This document shows positions 25,475 to 37,273 of a DNA stretch of 64,000 nucleotides, one piece after another. Position numbers and translations under genes: made by a program. Below the pieces are notes generated by a model. It had not been told where the DNA came from and made no database searches. It worked only from the letters and a program-made list of their open reading frames with translations. Position 1 is the first letter of the stretch, and each line of letters starts with the position of its first letter. Origin of the DNA: Onychostoma macrolepis (Eukaryota > Chordata > Actinopteri > Cypriniformes > Cyprinidae); contig NC_081171.1 in NCBI RefSeq assembly GCF_012432095.1, positions 9,920,395 through 9,984,394 of the forward strand, written 5' to 3'.

Positions 25475-25475
25475 C
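24655..25475. repeat. Near-identical 370-bp tandem duplication with microsatellites
   Basis: Each copy consists of (TA)n, GTGTGTGTTACGTATGTATG, a long (GT)n, then about 240 bp of unique sequence from CTCATTGTTAAGCC to AAAATGTAACAAT. The anchor TTACGTATG occurs at 24759 and 25130 (371 bp apart). CTCATTGTTAAG occurs at 24827 and 25194 (367 bp apart). The unique part looks identical apart from a one- or two-base difference in a poly-A run. A third (TA)n ends the array at 25472. It is either a very recent duplication or an assembly artefact. Confidence 0.9.
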
Positions 25476-27034
25476 ATATGCAATGTGTAATATATAGTTA
25501 CATTTTTCTTTACAATAAATTATTAACATGAAAACAATCAGCTTAATCAGCTATTTTTTGTTTTTGGCAAATAGTCAAATGATGAGTTTATGTACACAGC
25601 TGACCATTTTTGTAAAGAAAAAAAAAAGTACGTTTATCATAAAATTATGTTCATCTGCGCTTCACATTAAACTAAATCGAACCTATTTAAAACCTTCCAA
25701 AAAAAAAAAAAATTGCAAGTAACATTAATAAGAAGTATTTTATTGTTTTGTACTAGATGTTTTAGTCTTTTTGGGGGCTCTTAAAAATCAGATCACAACT
25801 CAAGGTAGTCGTCAAAATTGTTGACATTCTTTTGATGCCAGCTGCAATCGAGATAAATGGGAATTCTAATGGATAGTTTTCTCCAGGTATTACAGACCTC
25901 CTTAGTTGTGATGTTCGAACAATGTTTTGATATGCCACAGAATCACACTTTCACCAGGATAATCATAGGAATAGGATAAGTTGTCTTTGCATATCCAACC
26001 TGGAGAACACTTACCACTTTTATTACTTTTAAATTAAACTCACAGTTTAGCTACTCTCTGCTGAAAACTCACAAAAGGATACTTTTTCCTTCCTTTCATT
26101 TTTTTGAAACCATGGATGGAAGTAATTAACAATGGCCAAGCTGCTACCAGAGGTGCAGAGCTCCATTACATTAATCAGCATTTTTCAGTATGTCAGAAAG
26201 GACGCATATGAAAGAGAGCCATCTGGTGGGGGGCTAAAGATGGACGGTGATTTAAGGCATCACATCTACTTGTCATTAAACACCCTCACGGCAAATGTCA
26301 AGAGGCATTAGTGTGGGAGCTGGTCATGCTGTATAATGATGAGGCCTTTGTGAAATGTATGGCAAGCAGGCTCCGACAGTACAGTGTGGGCTACCTTAAT
26401 TTTCTCCAGGAAGGGGATGGAAAGGTAGGTGGAGAGATAGTCGTTGTGTAATAATGACTCCTCATCCATCTTCGGGCAGATCTGAAAATGAGATCATTCG
26501 CACTCTAAGTGGGAGTCTATCGCCGCTGCTCTGCTAGCGTGCGGGGCGGAGATCATGGGGATAATCGTTGTTTTAGGGCGTGCTGCAGAGAACGAGGGGC
26601 TTCTGATGTATTGATATCGCTCCATCACAACAAAGTAGGAAACGCGTATCACCCCGTGTTTGAGGACTTTGGATGCTTTGATTGCATCCAGATCAGTGAT
26701 GCTGTAAATTGCATTCTAATCTCTGATCTGTGTGGCTTGGGCATTCGCTTGATTTTCATTCCCGGAATGAACGGCCGAGTGCTACTTTGAATCATAATAT
26801 AAATGTTATTGTATAAATCGGCATGCTTTGGGATAATTGGGGAAACTTGATTAATTCCTTTGACATTGATGAGCCAGACTTTTAAATGCTGGTGAGCTCA
26901 GTTGCTAATATATGGGTCCACTGAGCCACAAAATAGGAGACAAATGAATGATAATTATCTTCCGGAGCGTTGAAAACAATAAATCTCACAATGCTTTGTT
27001 TTTATATTTGGGCATTGCATGGTGGCTTTGTTTC
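25476..27034. other. Noncoding DNA, possible conserved element
   Basis: 25476-26100 is AT-rich with poly-A runs. 26130-26900 is more balanced in composition, free of recognisable repeats, and contains smooth single-copy sequence such as the stretch around 26280-26430. It could be conserved noncoding DNA. A plus-strand 93-codon frame at 26509-26790 has no recognisable domain. Confidence 0.45.
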
Positions 27035-27102
27035 CTCTTTCTCTCTCTCACTCTCTCTCTTCTTTCTTTCTTTCTTTCTTTCTTTTTTTTTTTTTTTTTT
27101 TG
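27035..27102. repeat. (CT)n / (CTTT)n / poly-T tract
   Basis: A polypyrimidine tract that passes from CTCTCT to TTTC units and ends in about 20 T. Confidence 0.9.
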
Positions 27103-27274
27103 TTGAAATTACAAAAGTAGCAAAAGCTATTCAGTAGAGAAGTAAGCATATTACTATAAGACATTAAGGTCAGTCAGTTTTTATTTTATTTATTTATTTA
27201 TTTATTTTATTGATTATCAGTTTTAAGTGAAGGGACACTATTTCTTTAAAATTAAAGATGTTCTTTCCAAGAAT

Positions 27275-27495
27275 TATGTACTATATATTCAAATGTTTGG
27301 GGTCAGATAGATCGATAGATAGATAAACTGCATTCCACACGCATTCATTCAAGGATTCAAACGTAACAATAAAGACATTTATAATGTGTTATTTTTATTC
27401 CAAATCCATTAAAAAAACTTTTCTTTACAAAATCCTGAAAGCATTCATAATAAGAACTGTTTCTTACTGATCCCAAACTTTTAAATAGTGGTGTA
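27275..27495 (-). repeat. Dispersed teleost repeat, reverse copy
   Basis: Contains TTCAAATGTTTGGGGTCAG at one edge and CTGATCCCAAACTTTTAAAT at the other, with AAAGACATTTATAATGTG between. These resemble the two edges of the family seen at 11075-11545. A short (GATA)n interrupts it at 27307-27325. Confidence 0.5.
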
Positions 27496-28521
27496 TATAT
27501 ATATAGCTTGCAATAATATATCAGTTTTAAATATAATTAATATGTAGCATGTATGCTAATATTTATATTTGGAATATTATATGAAATATTAGAAATGTCA
27601 AATTTGTCATGATTGGCCAGACTGTGCTGTCAGACATTTAAATGAGAGAGACTTGTGGAAATAGCCTACAGTTTTCTTGCTGCATATCATTTCATAGGTC
27701 TAGTTCTTGCATTTGTGTACATTTAATGGTGTTCATCTCTATTCTCTCTATTTCTAAAAGAACAGAAGCCGGTGGCACTTAATGATGCTTGTGATGACAC
27801 AGTGCTGCTGACCTTTAGGACGGGGGAGCAGATGCTTCCTCCCTTTTGTGAAAAAGGTCACAAACGCTTTGATGTGAACGCCACTGCCAAGGTGATTAAA
27901 AATGAAATAGGACTTGCTTCACACATACATGTATAAAATAGCAGTATCTACAGATAGGTATCGTTCACTCATTCTATCTAGCAAGCTATAATTTGCGTCT
28001 AATCCTGGCAATACAAGATTTGTCCACCTTTTAGCTGACGAAGACACCCATCAGCAGAGCATGAGTTTTGCTTCTGTCATCTCCCAAGGCCTAAACATTA
28101 CAAAGTCTCATTCAAAAACCTGCCTTAGCCTCAAACACAAAAGATTGCAGTTGTATTAATGCTTCTTTTAGCCTCAGGCCGGAATTGATTTATGTAGGAT
28201 GCTGTGTGCCGTCAATTGGTTAACAGATCTCCATGACAGCGTCGGCTCATCAGAAAATTTTACCGACTGGCTGTGCACAGACGTAATGGGAGAGGGAGAG
28301 ATTGAGTGCTCTGTTGATCAGGGATCGGCCTTGTTTCACACACTTCCTATTTTATTGATTGCAATGATTTGTGTGGTTCAAACTGGACATTAAAATCTTT
28401 CATTGTGTCTTTATTCAGTTACTGAATTGTTACTCAAGACATTCTTACATAAGTACGCTCTCCGAAGTTTCACACTACATAAGCAGCATGTATCCAGTGT
28501 GTATTTATTTCTGGGCCTATA
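27496..28521. other. Noncoding DNA with one exon-like segment
   Basis: Mostly single-copy. 27761-27891 has an acceptor-like and a donor-like flank and one open frame. The rest shows no clear signal. Confidence 0.45.
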
Positions 28522-28922
28522 TGTGACCCTGGGTGACAAAACCAGTCTTAAGTTGGTCGAAATTGAGATTTATACATCATCTGAAAGCTGAATAAATAAG
28601 CTTTCCATTGATGTATGGTTTGTTACAATTTGAAAATCTGGAATCTGAGGGTGCAAAAAAATCGAAATATTGAGAAAATCGCCTTTAAAGTTGTCCAAAT
28701 TAAGTTCTTAGCAATGCATATTACTAATCAAAAATTAAGTTTTGATACATTTACATTAAGAAATTGACAAAATATCTTAATGGAACATGATCTTTACGTA
28801 ATATCCTAATGATTATTGGCATAAAAGAAAAATCTATAATTTTGACCCATACAATGTATTTTTGGCTATTGCTACAAATATACCTCAGCGACTTAAGACT
28901 GGTTTTGTGGTCCAGGGTCACA
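28522..28922. mobile_element. 401-bp MITE, TGTGACCCTGG ends
   Basis: The left end TGTGACCCTGGGTGACAAAA and right end ...GTGGTCCAGGGTCACA are inverted copies over about 36 bp, sharing ACAAAACCAGTCTTAAGT. The flanks are TATA on the left and TATT on the right, compatible with a short TA-type target. I recognise these ends as an abundant cyprinid MITE but do not give a family name. No coding capacity. Confidence 0.8.
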
Positions 28923-29616
28923 TATTATCAAGTTCCAGTATTCATAGTTCCCACATAAGCAGCATGTATAAAAGCACAATTGAAAATTTGGAGTTTCTTT
29001 TTGTTGCGAATAGCATGCTAATATGTTGGTAAATCTCTCTAAAACTAATTATCATTACATACAGTAAGTTTTTATGAAGCAATATAAAATAATGGTGCAA
29101 AATACTTGTGTGTTTAAAATATGCTTACTGGCTTGATGTAAATTATTTATGCAGTGACACACACACGCACACACACACACACACACACAGACAGAGCACA
29201 TTTTTATTCAGCAAATTTGACTAATTCCTTGTAAGATCTTTGAGACAATTTGGGATTTGGGTTCCGTTCCATGTAAATTTAATTATCATTTTGGATGTAA
29301 ATGTGGTCCACCTCCTCATGTAAATTAGATTTCGCAACAATTAAGTTCTCAGTGGCCAACTCCTGATAACATTTTATAAATTATGGATGTTATTAAAAGA
29401 AATAGTCAATGTAGTAACCCAGAAATCACTTTAGCTTGTATTAAAAAGTCACAGTTATGCTGCTGCTTGACTTATGTGCTGCTCATGTTCTCAGTGTGAA
29501 ACAGACTTTGTAGCGAATGACTTGGAAATAGCCTGAAGGATATAATTTTAATATCCTCCTGTTTTAATATATTCCTGTAGTTATGCAAGGCTTTGTTTAT
29601 AATACATGTAACATTT
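28923..29616. other. Noncoding DNA with (AC)n
   Basis: An (AC)n lies at 29157-29189. No gene or transposon end was seen in the remainder. Confidence 0.5.
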
Positions 29617-29950
29617 AAAGGGATATACCAGGTTCAATAAACTCAATCGAAAGCATTTGTGGTGTAATATTGATAACGACAGAAAGTAATATTGACACTG
29701 TTAGTTTAAAAAACAAGAAAATTGTGATACAGTAGAAGTAACCAGGCCAGACCAGACAGTGGACATACATTAAAATACATGTCATTATGCCAGTAAATCG
29801 GGTTGATACCAGATGGATTACAAAATGATACCTAGTTCACCTCACAAACTTAACATCTCAAATAATGTACTTTTTAAATAATTAATCTTAATTGCTTTAA
29901 CAGAAATATGAGTTTAACGTTTCTGCCTTGAAACCCTTCGGACTTCAGCC
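29617..29950. repeat. Degenerate MITE-like repeat
   Basis: Begins AAAGGGATATACCAGGTTCA, then ACTCAATCGAAAGCATTTGT. It ends near GTTTCTGCCTTGAAACCCTT. I recall these as the two ends of a common cyprinid MITE. The middle is diverged and the boundaries are approximate. Confidence 0.45.
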
Positions 29951-30036
29951 ATTTACTATTAAAAATGCTTTACTGTATCTACAATAATTTATTTTATTTT
30001 CTTTTACATTTATTTTTAAGTTGTTGGCTTGTTGCT

Positions 30037-30401
30037 TAGGGTTAGTCAACTAAAATAAATATAACAATAATATATATATATATAAAAAAACAATACTTGT
30101 AATAAAATAACTGTTAACTGAAATAAAACCTTAAACAAATGTTTTTTTTTTTACTTCAGCTAGTTGCTGAGGGATCATTTCTCATTTTCATTTTCAGTTT
30201 AACTTGATGTACTAAAAAACTAAAACTGAACACTGAAATAAAAACTTTTAATAAAAAGCTAATGAAAATGACAAAAGCACACAACAAAATTACTCAAACT
30301 TTTAACTAAAACTAAAATGAAAAAAAAAGATAAAAATAAAAACTAATTAAAAATATTTATAAAATGGATATTAGAATCTCAATTATGCTAAAATAGCACT
30401 G
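30037..30401. mobile_element. hAT-like remnant, AAAACTAAAACTAAAAT type
   Basis: The right end, read in reverse (CAGTGCTATTTTAGCATAAT then TGAGATTC), resembles the left end of the element at 61790 (CAGGGTTATTTTAGTATAAT, TGAGATAC). The left end TAGGGTTAGTC resembles the reverse of the right end there. The interior is dominated by AAAACTAAAAT words. No TSD was recognised, so the boundaries are less certain. Confidence 0.5.
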
Positions 30402-32001
30402 ACTTGTATTGAGCCACAACATTCTCTCTAAAAATTCCAGCAGAACCCCACAATGAAAGAGGTAAAGGCAGTGTCTTCACTGCAATAGTGGGAGCCCTTA
30501 CCACTTTGATTTTATCTAAATGAGACGAGATGTCCTTTCATGTTGGGAGTACATCATCTCTGGTGGTCAAAACAACCCAATTAAGCCTTTGATTAAAACT
30601 AGTATGGACACTAAAGAGAAATTGTTTTTTACGAAAGAAAAACCTTCAGCGTATCTCTGCATTTTTCTCTCATGGAAACCCTAATGAGCAGAGCCTGCCT
30701 TGCATACCCATGAGCACTAATTGGCTGAAGAACTGAAAGAAACACCTGTTGGTCATGGAGGTCATGGCCATCAGAGGCCAAACTCACCACACTCTCAGTC
30801 AAACAGACAAAAACTCCACAGGAAGTCTCGTGTGCTTCTGCACTTTTGGCCTTTTCAGGGTGGGTTCTGAAGTGAAGTTAATCACAAAATAAAGGTGTTA
30901 CCTGACTTCATAACTTATATATATACATATATATATATATATAATATATAATATAATATTATATATATACATATATAGCATTGTTGTCAGAAGGCCTCGT
31001 ATGCTTTGATCTAATCCAAACGTACTTCATAATTCCCTCTTTCTAAAGAACTTGACAAACAATGTGCGAGTGTGCTGGCAGATCTATTTGAATTTCAAGC
31101 GCAGAACTGTATTCAGATTCAATCTCAGACATCTTTGAGATCACGTTTCAGAAAACTTTAAAGTCTTGCCAATGAAGCATCCTTATTGGATGTCTTTACT
31201 GAGGAGCCAGCATTACTGCGGTCTGTGTTACGCTTTGATGTTTTTGCCGCATGGGGTATGTAGAACAGGGTGGAAATGAAAGCCCTGCGCATTGCTGAAT
31301 TCGCCCCTCAGTCTTTGGTTTTAATCCCAGTTGCTTCCAAACAATATAGTATCTGCTGGAGTTAAAAGAGAAAAGGAATTTTCCCAGCATGGAAAGCCAC
31401 TGCAAAAAAGTGCAATTTTGCAGCTTATGTTTTTCCACCCCTTTAGTTTTAAATAATTTTAATTTATTAATTTGTTTGTGTTAATTATAAGTCAAGCATT
31501 TTTTTAGTGGGGCTGCATGCATCCAATATTTAAAAATTTAGAGTGATTATTATTATTATTTTATTTAATTTTTTTAAAAAGCCATTAACACATTTGACTA
31601 TCCCACATGTCTTTGAATTTTCTTTGACCATGGGGATTTTCTTAGAAGTAATTAATATATGCAGTTAGGGCATAAAACTAACATTTTGCCATGCCTGCCC
31701 ATGGTCAGTGATTTAATAAATTTACCAGCCTTAAATATATTTTACTGGCCTTGAAACTGTATGTGCATTATTTCATTAAAAGTCAGGCAGAATTAATTAA
31801 TCAATTAAAAAACATTGAACAAATCAATGTTTATCAAGAAATATCAAACGTATAATGCTACTGGACTGTAAAGCATTTAATAATAATTTTAATTTAGATA
31901 TTATTAATAATATTGATCATTATTATTATTATTATTATTTTATATAGCAACAGTACAGTTGTGATACTAATATTTTTTATTAGTTTTCCAGCATTAAACT
32001 T
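30402..32001. other. Noncoding DNA, AT-rich tracts
   Basis: Contains an AT-dinucleotide region at 30917-30978 and (ATT)n patches near 31548-31560 and 31918-31937. No gene seen. Confidence 0.5.
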
Positions 32002-32004
32002 TAA

Positions 32005-32386
32005 GGGCCAGATTTACTAACACCTTGCGCCATCGCAAACATCTTTTGGCATTAAAATAGTACTGTCAGGATTTACTAAAGACACACAGTGAATTAGTGC
32101 TGAAAAGTGATGGACAGTTATTTTTGTGACTAACCTTATAAAATGAATCACGCAAAGCGATTTTCTACTGTTTGCCATTATTTAACGCCCCAAAAAAGCA
32201 TGTCTTAAAGCAGGTGGTAATTTATACTGCTAGATTGCGCTGATCAGTATGGAAATTACCTGGCTGAGTCTGTGTTCTTTAATGTGTGCATTGTTTGTAA
32301 ATCACCCGCAAACTTTTCCCCTCCCATCAGTGCTTTTATGGAATTGCGCTATAACGCTAATTGGCCCTGTTTAGTAAATCTGGCCC
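32005..32386 (+). mobile_element. Harbinger-like MITE, copy A
   Basis: The 382-bp element starts GGGCCAGATTTACTAA and ends TTTAGTAAATCTGGCCC. It is flanked on both sides by TAA (32002-32004, 32387-32389), the 3-bp TWA target of PIF/Harbinger elements. No open frame of note. Copy B at 35856-36190 is the same family in the opposite orientation. Confidence 0.75.
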
Positions 32387-32439
32387 TAAAGCTTTTATTT
32401 TTACAGAAAACAGGGAAACTTCTCTTTTGAAATGTTTTT

Positions 32440-32473
32440 GTTTTTGTTGTTGTTGTTGTTGTTGTTGTTGTTA
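32440..32473. repeat. (GTT)n microsatellite
   Basis: About ten GTT units in a row. Confidence 0.93.
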
Positions 32474-34164
32474 TTGACAGCAAAACCATTCTCATTACAA
32501 ACTGGAAGATGTTTGGTGCATGTTGCATTTTCAAATTCATGTTCTCAACTCACAGCACTTGCAAAGATAGAGTTTGTATAGAGCATTTAAACTCTTATCA
32601 TGAGCCGCACACATGAAAAGTTTACAGCACTTCAAATGCATTAGATTACATTTATATAATTACAAGGCAGTATTTGCGATTCGATAATCAAGCTTAACCA
32701 TATCGCATTTTTAGGCATTGTTAGAATTGTTTTAAAAAAAGTTTCCATCTGGCGAGATTCATATACTCACCAACCTTAATTTTTACTGGTATTTGGTGCT
32801 TAGTGAGCGTTAATTTTAGGCCCTGTATGCGGTTAATTGTGATTTAATATTATAAAATGTTTAATTGTTTGAGAATTGGCAGAGGTAGTTCATTTCAGAT
32901 GCTGGTTCATCTGAAGATGTTATGTGGTTACCTGCCAGGTGTTTGCGGCGTCTGCACACTTTTAATTGGGTGTCTGAGGGCATCGTTTCTCATTGTGTTG
33001 CATTTCTAATGTTATTGGACTGACATGTTTCCATGATCTGGTCAAGATCCAACAGACTTCTGCAAGAAATCCAGAAAAACAGGCTTTCATAATTTTCCCC
33101 TGCTAATGGCTAATTCCGGAAAGAAGAATTTGCATCTTTCTGCTTTGTGTTTCCCTCAGCAGAGAGTGAGTGGGGTGTGTTGGCGAAGAACAGACGGATC
33201 CAACCCTAGAGAACCTTTTCCACTGCGGTGAGTTTAGAATGCTTTGAATTATCGGGTATAATAAAAAAAAATGTGGCAAATTCATTATCACTTCTTAGAT
33301 TGCATGAAAAAAACTGTTAGATGTAAATCTTATCTAACTTCTTGACCTTTAAAATGTAAATGAAAGAATCTAGAAAACAAGCACACATTTTTCCTGTTAC
33401 TTACAAAATAATATTTACCTTATCAGATCCATACTCAAGATTTTCCATGCACTGACACCACCAGATATTGAACATTTTTAACTTTAGAGCTTTAAAGTTG
33501 CTTTCAGAATTCAGATTATAGCTATTTGAATATCAGTTGTTGTTGTTTTCTTTTTCATGCATCCTGCCAGTCTCTACCTTTCCCAGAATGCCTTGTTATT
33601 CCCAAAAGGTCTGAATATGGAAACTTGTGATTTGTTTCTGGTATGTTTGCCCGCTGAGGGCAAACAAAGGATATCTGAATAAGGAGCAATGCAAGGCTTG
33701 CCCCAACCAACCAGTTTAATTGGAACTAAGTAACAAAGCTACCTTTGCCGAAGGTGAATGCTGAATCTTAATTAAATCTCCTGGCTGCAGCTGGGCTTTA
33801 ATTTATCATAATATAAGGAGATCACATCCACTGGACAAGGCCATTGCTTGAAATCATAATGTAATGCATAACAGTGTGTGAATTTTACGTATGAAATTAT
33901 TTATATATTTGTTTTCATCACTGAATGTAATTTAAAGTATTCAATACAGCAGGTTTATTGTTAGCACAATGTGTGCAGGGAAGAGAAAGGTGAGCGATTT
34001 GCTCCATAGAGGTCAAAACCAAATATGTTTTTGCAAGCTCTAATTTAAGTGCTCAGCTGCATATCTTAAACTCATTACACAGCTCTCTTGAACACCTAAT
34101 TCTGATTGGTCAATTGCTTCATATTGTTTTGTATAATGGCTGCAAAATGTATGTTTCCAAAAGA
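32474..34164. other. Noncoding DNA, one exon-like segment
   Basis: Single-copy sequence. 33160-33227 looks like a short exon. 33680-33850 is repeat-free and might be conserved noncoding DNA. No transposon ends. Confidence 0.45.
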
Positions 34165-34425
34165 GTGAGTGTGTGTGTGTGTGTGAGAGAGAGAAATATA
34201 TCTGCAATATAAAAATATTATGTGATTATATGTGTGTAATATATATATATATATATTATATTAGTGAAAAATCTACACATAAATAAATATAAATACATAC
34301 ATATGTTGTATTTAAATACATAAATACTTATATGTATATATATAAATATGTAAATCTCTCTCTCTCTCCCTCTCCCTCTCTGTCTCTCTCTCTATATATG
34401 TATATATACACACACACACAAAGTA
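34165..34425. repeat. Compound microsatellite region
   Basis: (GT)n and (GA)n at 34165-34193, (AT)n at 34239-34260, (CT)n at 34357-34393, then TATATA and (CA)n to 34425. Confidence 0.85.
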
Positions 34426-35585
34426 CACATATACATATGTGTTTATGTATGTTTCAACTTATTTTTTTACTTGTACACTTCCAAATACTTTTTCTTACTT
34501 TATATAATATTATTAGGGATGTCAATTTAACTATTAAATTCAATAACATCATTGAGATTAACCATAAAAAGCTTCAAATTGATACATGGATGCATTTAAT
34601 CATGCAAAACATACTTGTATTGTAATAAGGAATTGTCCTACTATCGAACATAAAATAACAAGCTTGCTCTATGTTATTCCTTTGCATATCCTTTAGAATT
34701 AGCAGGCTTTGAAAAATAAAAGCCAGTAGATACTGTAATCTTGCTGATCGCATATTGTTTCCTATGAAGCATATCTTGAGGGACAGATAAAATAACTATT
34801 TGAGTCATTAATTATCAGCATTGTTTAGTGATTTGAATCATTTCATTAGTCTTAACAACACACTCAAGACAGCACAAGATACCTCTCAACCCTATTCCAA
34901 AGGCATCATGGTTTCTAAGCTAAATTATGTGGGCCCTCAGCACACGCATCTGTATTCTGTCTGCCGCGCTGCCCTTGTGATTGTATTTCACTTGCTGCAG
35001 GTAGAACTGCATCTCCAAGTCCCTTGACAAGAGCACAGACAAGCATCAATGATTCGTACCGAGCCCCCGTGGAATACAAGGAGACTATTTCTCTAAATCT
35101 CTTTTTGGTTCATTTGGAGAGTTTGCTGCACTCGTCTGTAGAGGTCTTCATGCAACTCTGTAGTGCGATGATCCCCATTAAGAGAAACAGCCCAGGAGGC
35201 ACTCAAGGATAAGAGGGTGCTTCAGAATTTGATGCCACTTCTCTTAGGTAAGTGACCACACTGTCGAGACTAGGCATTTAAATGAGACTGAAGTCTTGGG
35301 AGCACAGCTCAATTTTACCTCAGCCAGACACAACATATCTGAATGCAGACAGTCAAGTTGTTTGATAAGGTTTACTGTGTGTTTAGTGCAAATTTACATG
35401 TATGTCAAGGCTTTAATGTATCACACTGTCTAAAGACAAGTTCCATCCCCTCTTTTAGGACAATGATCATTAACTGGCGTCCTCGGTGCATTAGACCAGG
35501 TAGGTACCATCACATCAATTGAGCTGCATGGTTCCATGATAACTATGTTTATACAGATTAATTAGTTTTGGCAGACACATCTACA
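34426..35585. other. Noncoding DNA with two exon-like segments
   Basis: Two segments, 35001-35247 and 35459-35499, each sit between AG and GT signals with pyrimidine-rich upstream sequence. No other feature was recognised. Confidence 0.4.
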
Positions 35586-35587
35586 TA

Positions 35588-35855
35588 CACTGCATGGCCA
35601 AAACGTATGTGGACACTCCCTTTTATGTAATATGTTTGGGTTTGGTTATTTAAGCCATACACAGACATGTTTGGGATAAACTGGAGTGCCTCACTGATGG
35701 TGTAAATAGTAGCAAATCTCCACAGCCAAGAGCCCACATTTAGTGGAAAACCTTCCAGGGAGAATAAAAACTGTTGTAGCAGCAAAAATAGGGCAAGTTC
35801 TCTGTTAACAACCATGATTTTGATTATCAAGTGTCCACATAATTTTGGCCATGCA
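35588..35855. mobile_element. Tc1/mariner-type MITE (CATGGCCAAAA ends)
   Basis: The left end is CACTGCATGGCCAAAACGTA then TGTGGACACT. The right end is GTGTCCACATAATTTTGGCC ATGCA. The two are inverted copies. TA precedes the left end (35586-35587). The right terminus is cut by the Harbinger-like element that begins at 35856, so the last few bases and the right TA are displaced. No coding capacity. Confidence 0.7.
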
Positions 35856-36190
35856 GGGCCAGATTTACTAAACAGGGCAAATTAGCGTTATAGTGCAATT
35901 CCATAAAAACACAGATGGAAGGGGAAAATTCTGCAGGTGATTTACTAACAATGTGCACATTAAAGAACACAGACGCAGCCAGATCATTTCCAAAACAGCC
36001 AGCGCGATAAACCAAGACCAGTGCAAATCACTGCCTGCTTTAAGACATATTCAATAAGGTCAGGCTCAAAAATAACTATGTCCAAGCCTTTTCAGTGATA
36101 ATTCATTGCGCATCTTTAGTAAATCCTGACAGTACTATTTTAACACCAGAAGATGGCTTGCACTGGCTCAAGCTGTTAGTAAATCTGGCC
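35856..36190 (-). mobile_element. Harbinger-like MITE, copy B, inverted
   Basis: Starts GGGCCAGATTTACTAAACAG and ends CTGTTAGTAAATCTGGCC. Read in reverse it aligns along its length with copy A at 32005. The shared word TACTGTCAGGATTTACTAAA is seen directly in A and as its reverse in B. B lacks about 50 bp of the middle. It starts exactly where the Tc1-type MITE at 35588 stops, which suggests insertion into that MITE's right end. The 3-bp flanks (GCA and TGT/GTA) are diverged. Confidence 0.7.
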
Positions 36191-36583
36191 TGTAGTGTGT
36201 GTGGAAAATAGTTATTTTAGATTGAAAAATTTATATATTTTTTAAGTGTATTTTTGTTAATGCAGAATAAGAGAATTCTTTCAAAAACATTAAAGGAGTC
36301 ATATTATGTGATTTCAAGTTTTCCTTTCTCTTTGGAGTGTTACAAGCTGTTTGTGCATAGATAAGATCCCTGAAGTTGCAAAGACTAAAGTCTTAAAACC
36401 AAAGAGATATTCTTTATTAAAAGTTAAGACTCGACCACGCCCCTAAAATGGCTCATTCAAACACGCCCCCACATGTCTATGTCACGGTGTGAGGAGATTT
36501 GCAAAACACTGCCCAAACGTATACGCAAAGAAAGAGGGCGGGACTGTTATTCTCGCTGTAGTATTGTTGCTGCCGCCGGCGCC

Positions 36584-36830
36584 ATGTCCTGGAGACGCTA
36601 TGTTTCGTTGTGAAAGCGAAAGTACTTTGTTTGGGCTTCCAAAAGAGGACACAACTAGAAATCAGTGATTAAGTTGTATTTACAACACTGTTCCAGAACA
36701 GTTCAACCCAAATATTCGAGTGTGTGCAGCACATTTTACAGAGGACTATTTCCTGAACCTGGGAGTAGCCTGCCAGCTATGCTCAAAGACTGTTTCTATA
36801 AAGTGGGGCAATTCCAACTTTGCAAGGCCT
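36584..36830 (+). pseudogene. Decayed THAP-domain first exon of a transposase
   Basis: A THAP zinc finger binds DNA through a C2CH motif. In the frame starting at 36600 the peptide contains LFGLPKEDTTRNQ, a stop (TGA, where the family has the invariant Trp), LSCIYN, then VCAAHFTEDYF with the C-x2-H pair. The likely original start is ATG 36584, in another frame, so at least one frameshift separates it from the rest. The first zinc-ligand Cys position reads Tyr. The frame reaches CCT followed by GTAAGTATG at 36831, a strong splice donor, so this was probably exon 1. The catalytic domain is absent. Family knowledge and inference give the Kolobok assignment. The stop and shift make it inactive. 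Confidence 0.6.
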
Positions 36831-37273
36831 GTAAGTATGTTTTCATATGTAAAGAATTTGCCACTGACTATTCAAACGTGAGTTTTGAGCTGTGTAGAGT
36901 AGTGCTTGTTGTTTGTCGTTTCTCCGATCACAAATGCAGACAAGGTAATGTTTACACGGCGCGATGTAACGCAACGCGTAAAAAGACAGGATAAGTCATT
37001 ATAATCAGTAATTATGTCCCCACTCCCCACTGGATGCAACAAATGCCTCATTTGTAATGGGTTTTATTGTTTTTGTGTCGTCACGCTGGGACACGGCATC
37101 ACAATACGGTAAGGGGTAACATTTCCGTCTCACGCTTGAGGTATTCGACCAATCACAACGCACTGGATAGCTGGCCAATCAGAGCACACCTTGCTTCTCA
37201 GAACGATGAGCTTTGTAAAAATCAACGTGTTTCAGAAAGGCGGGGCATAGAGGAGCAACAATAATGTACAGTA

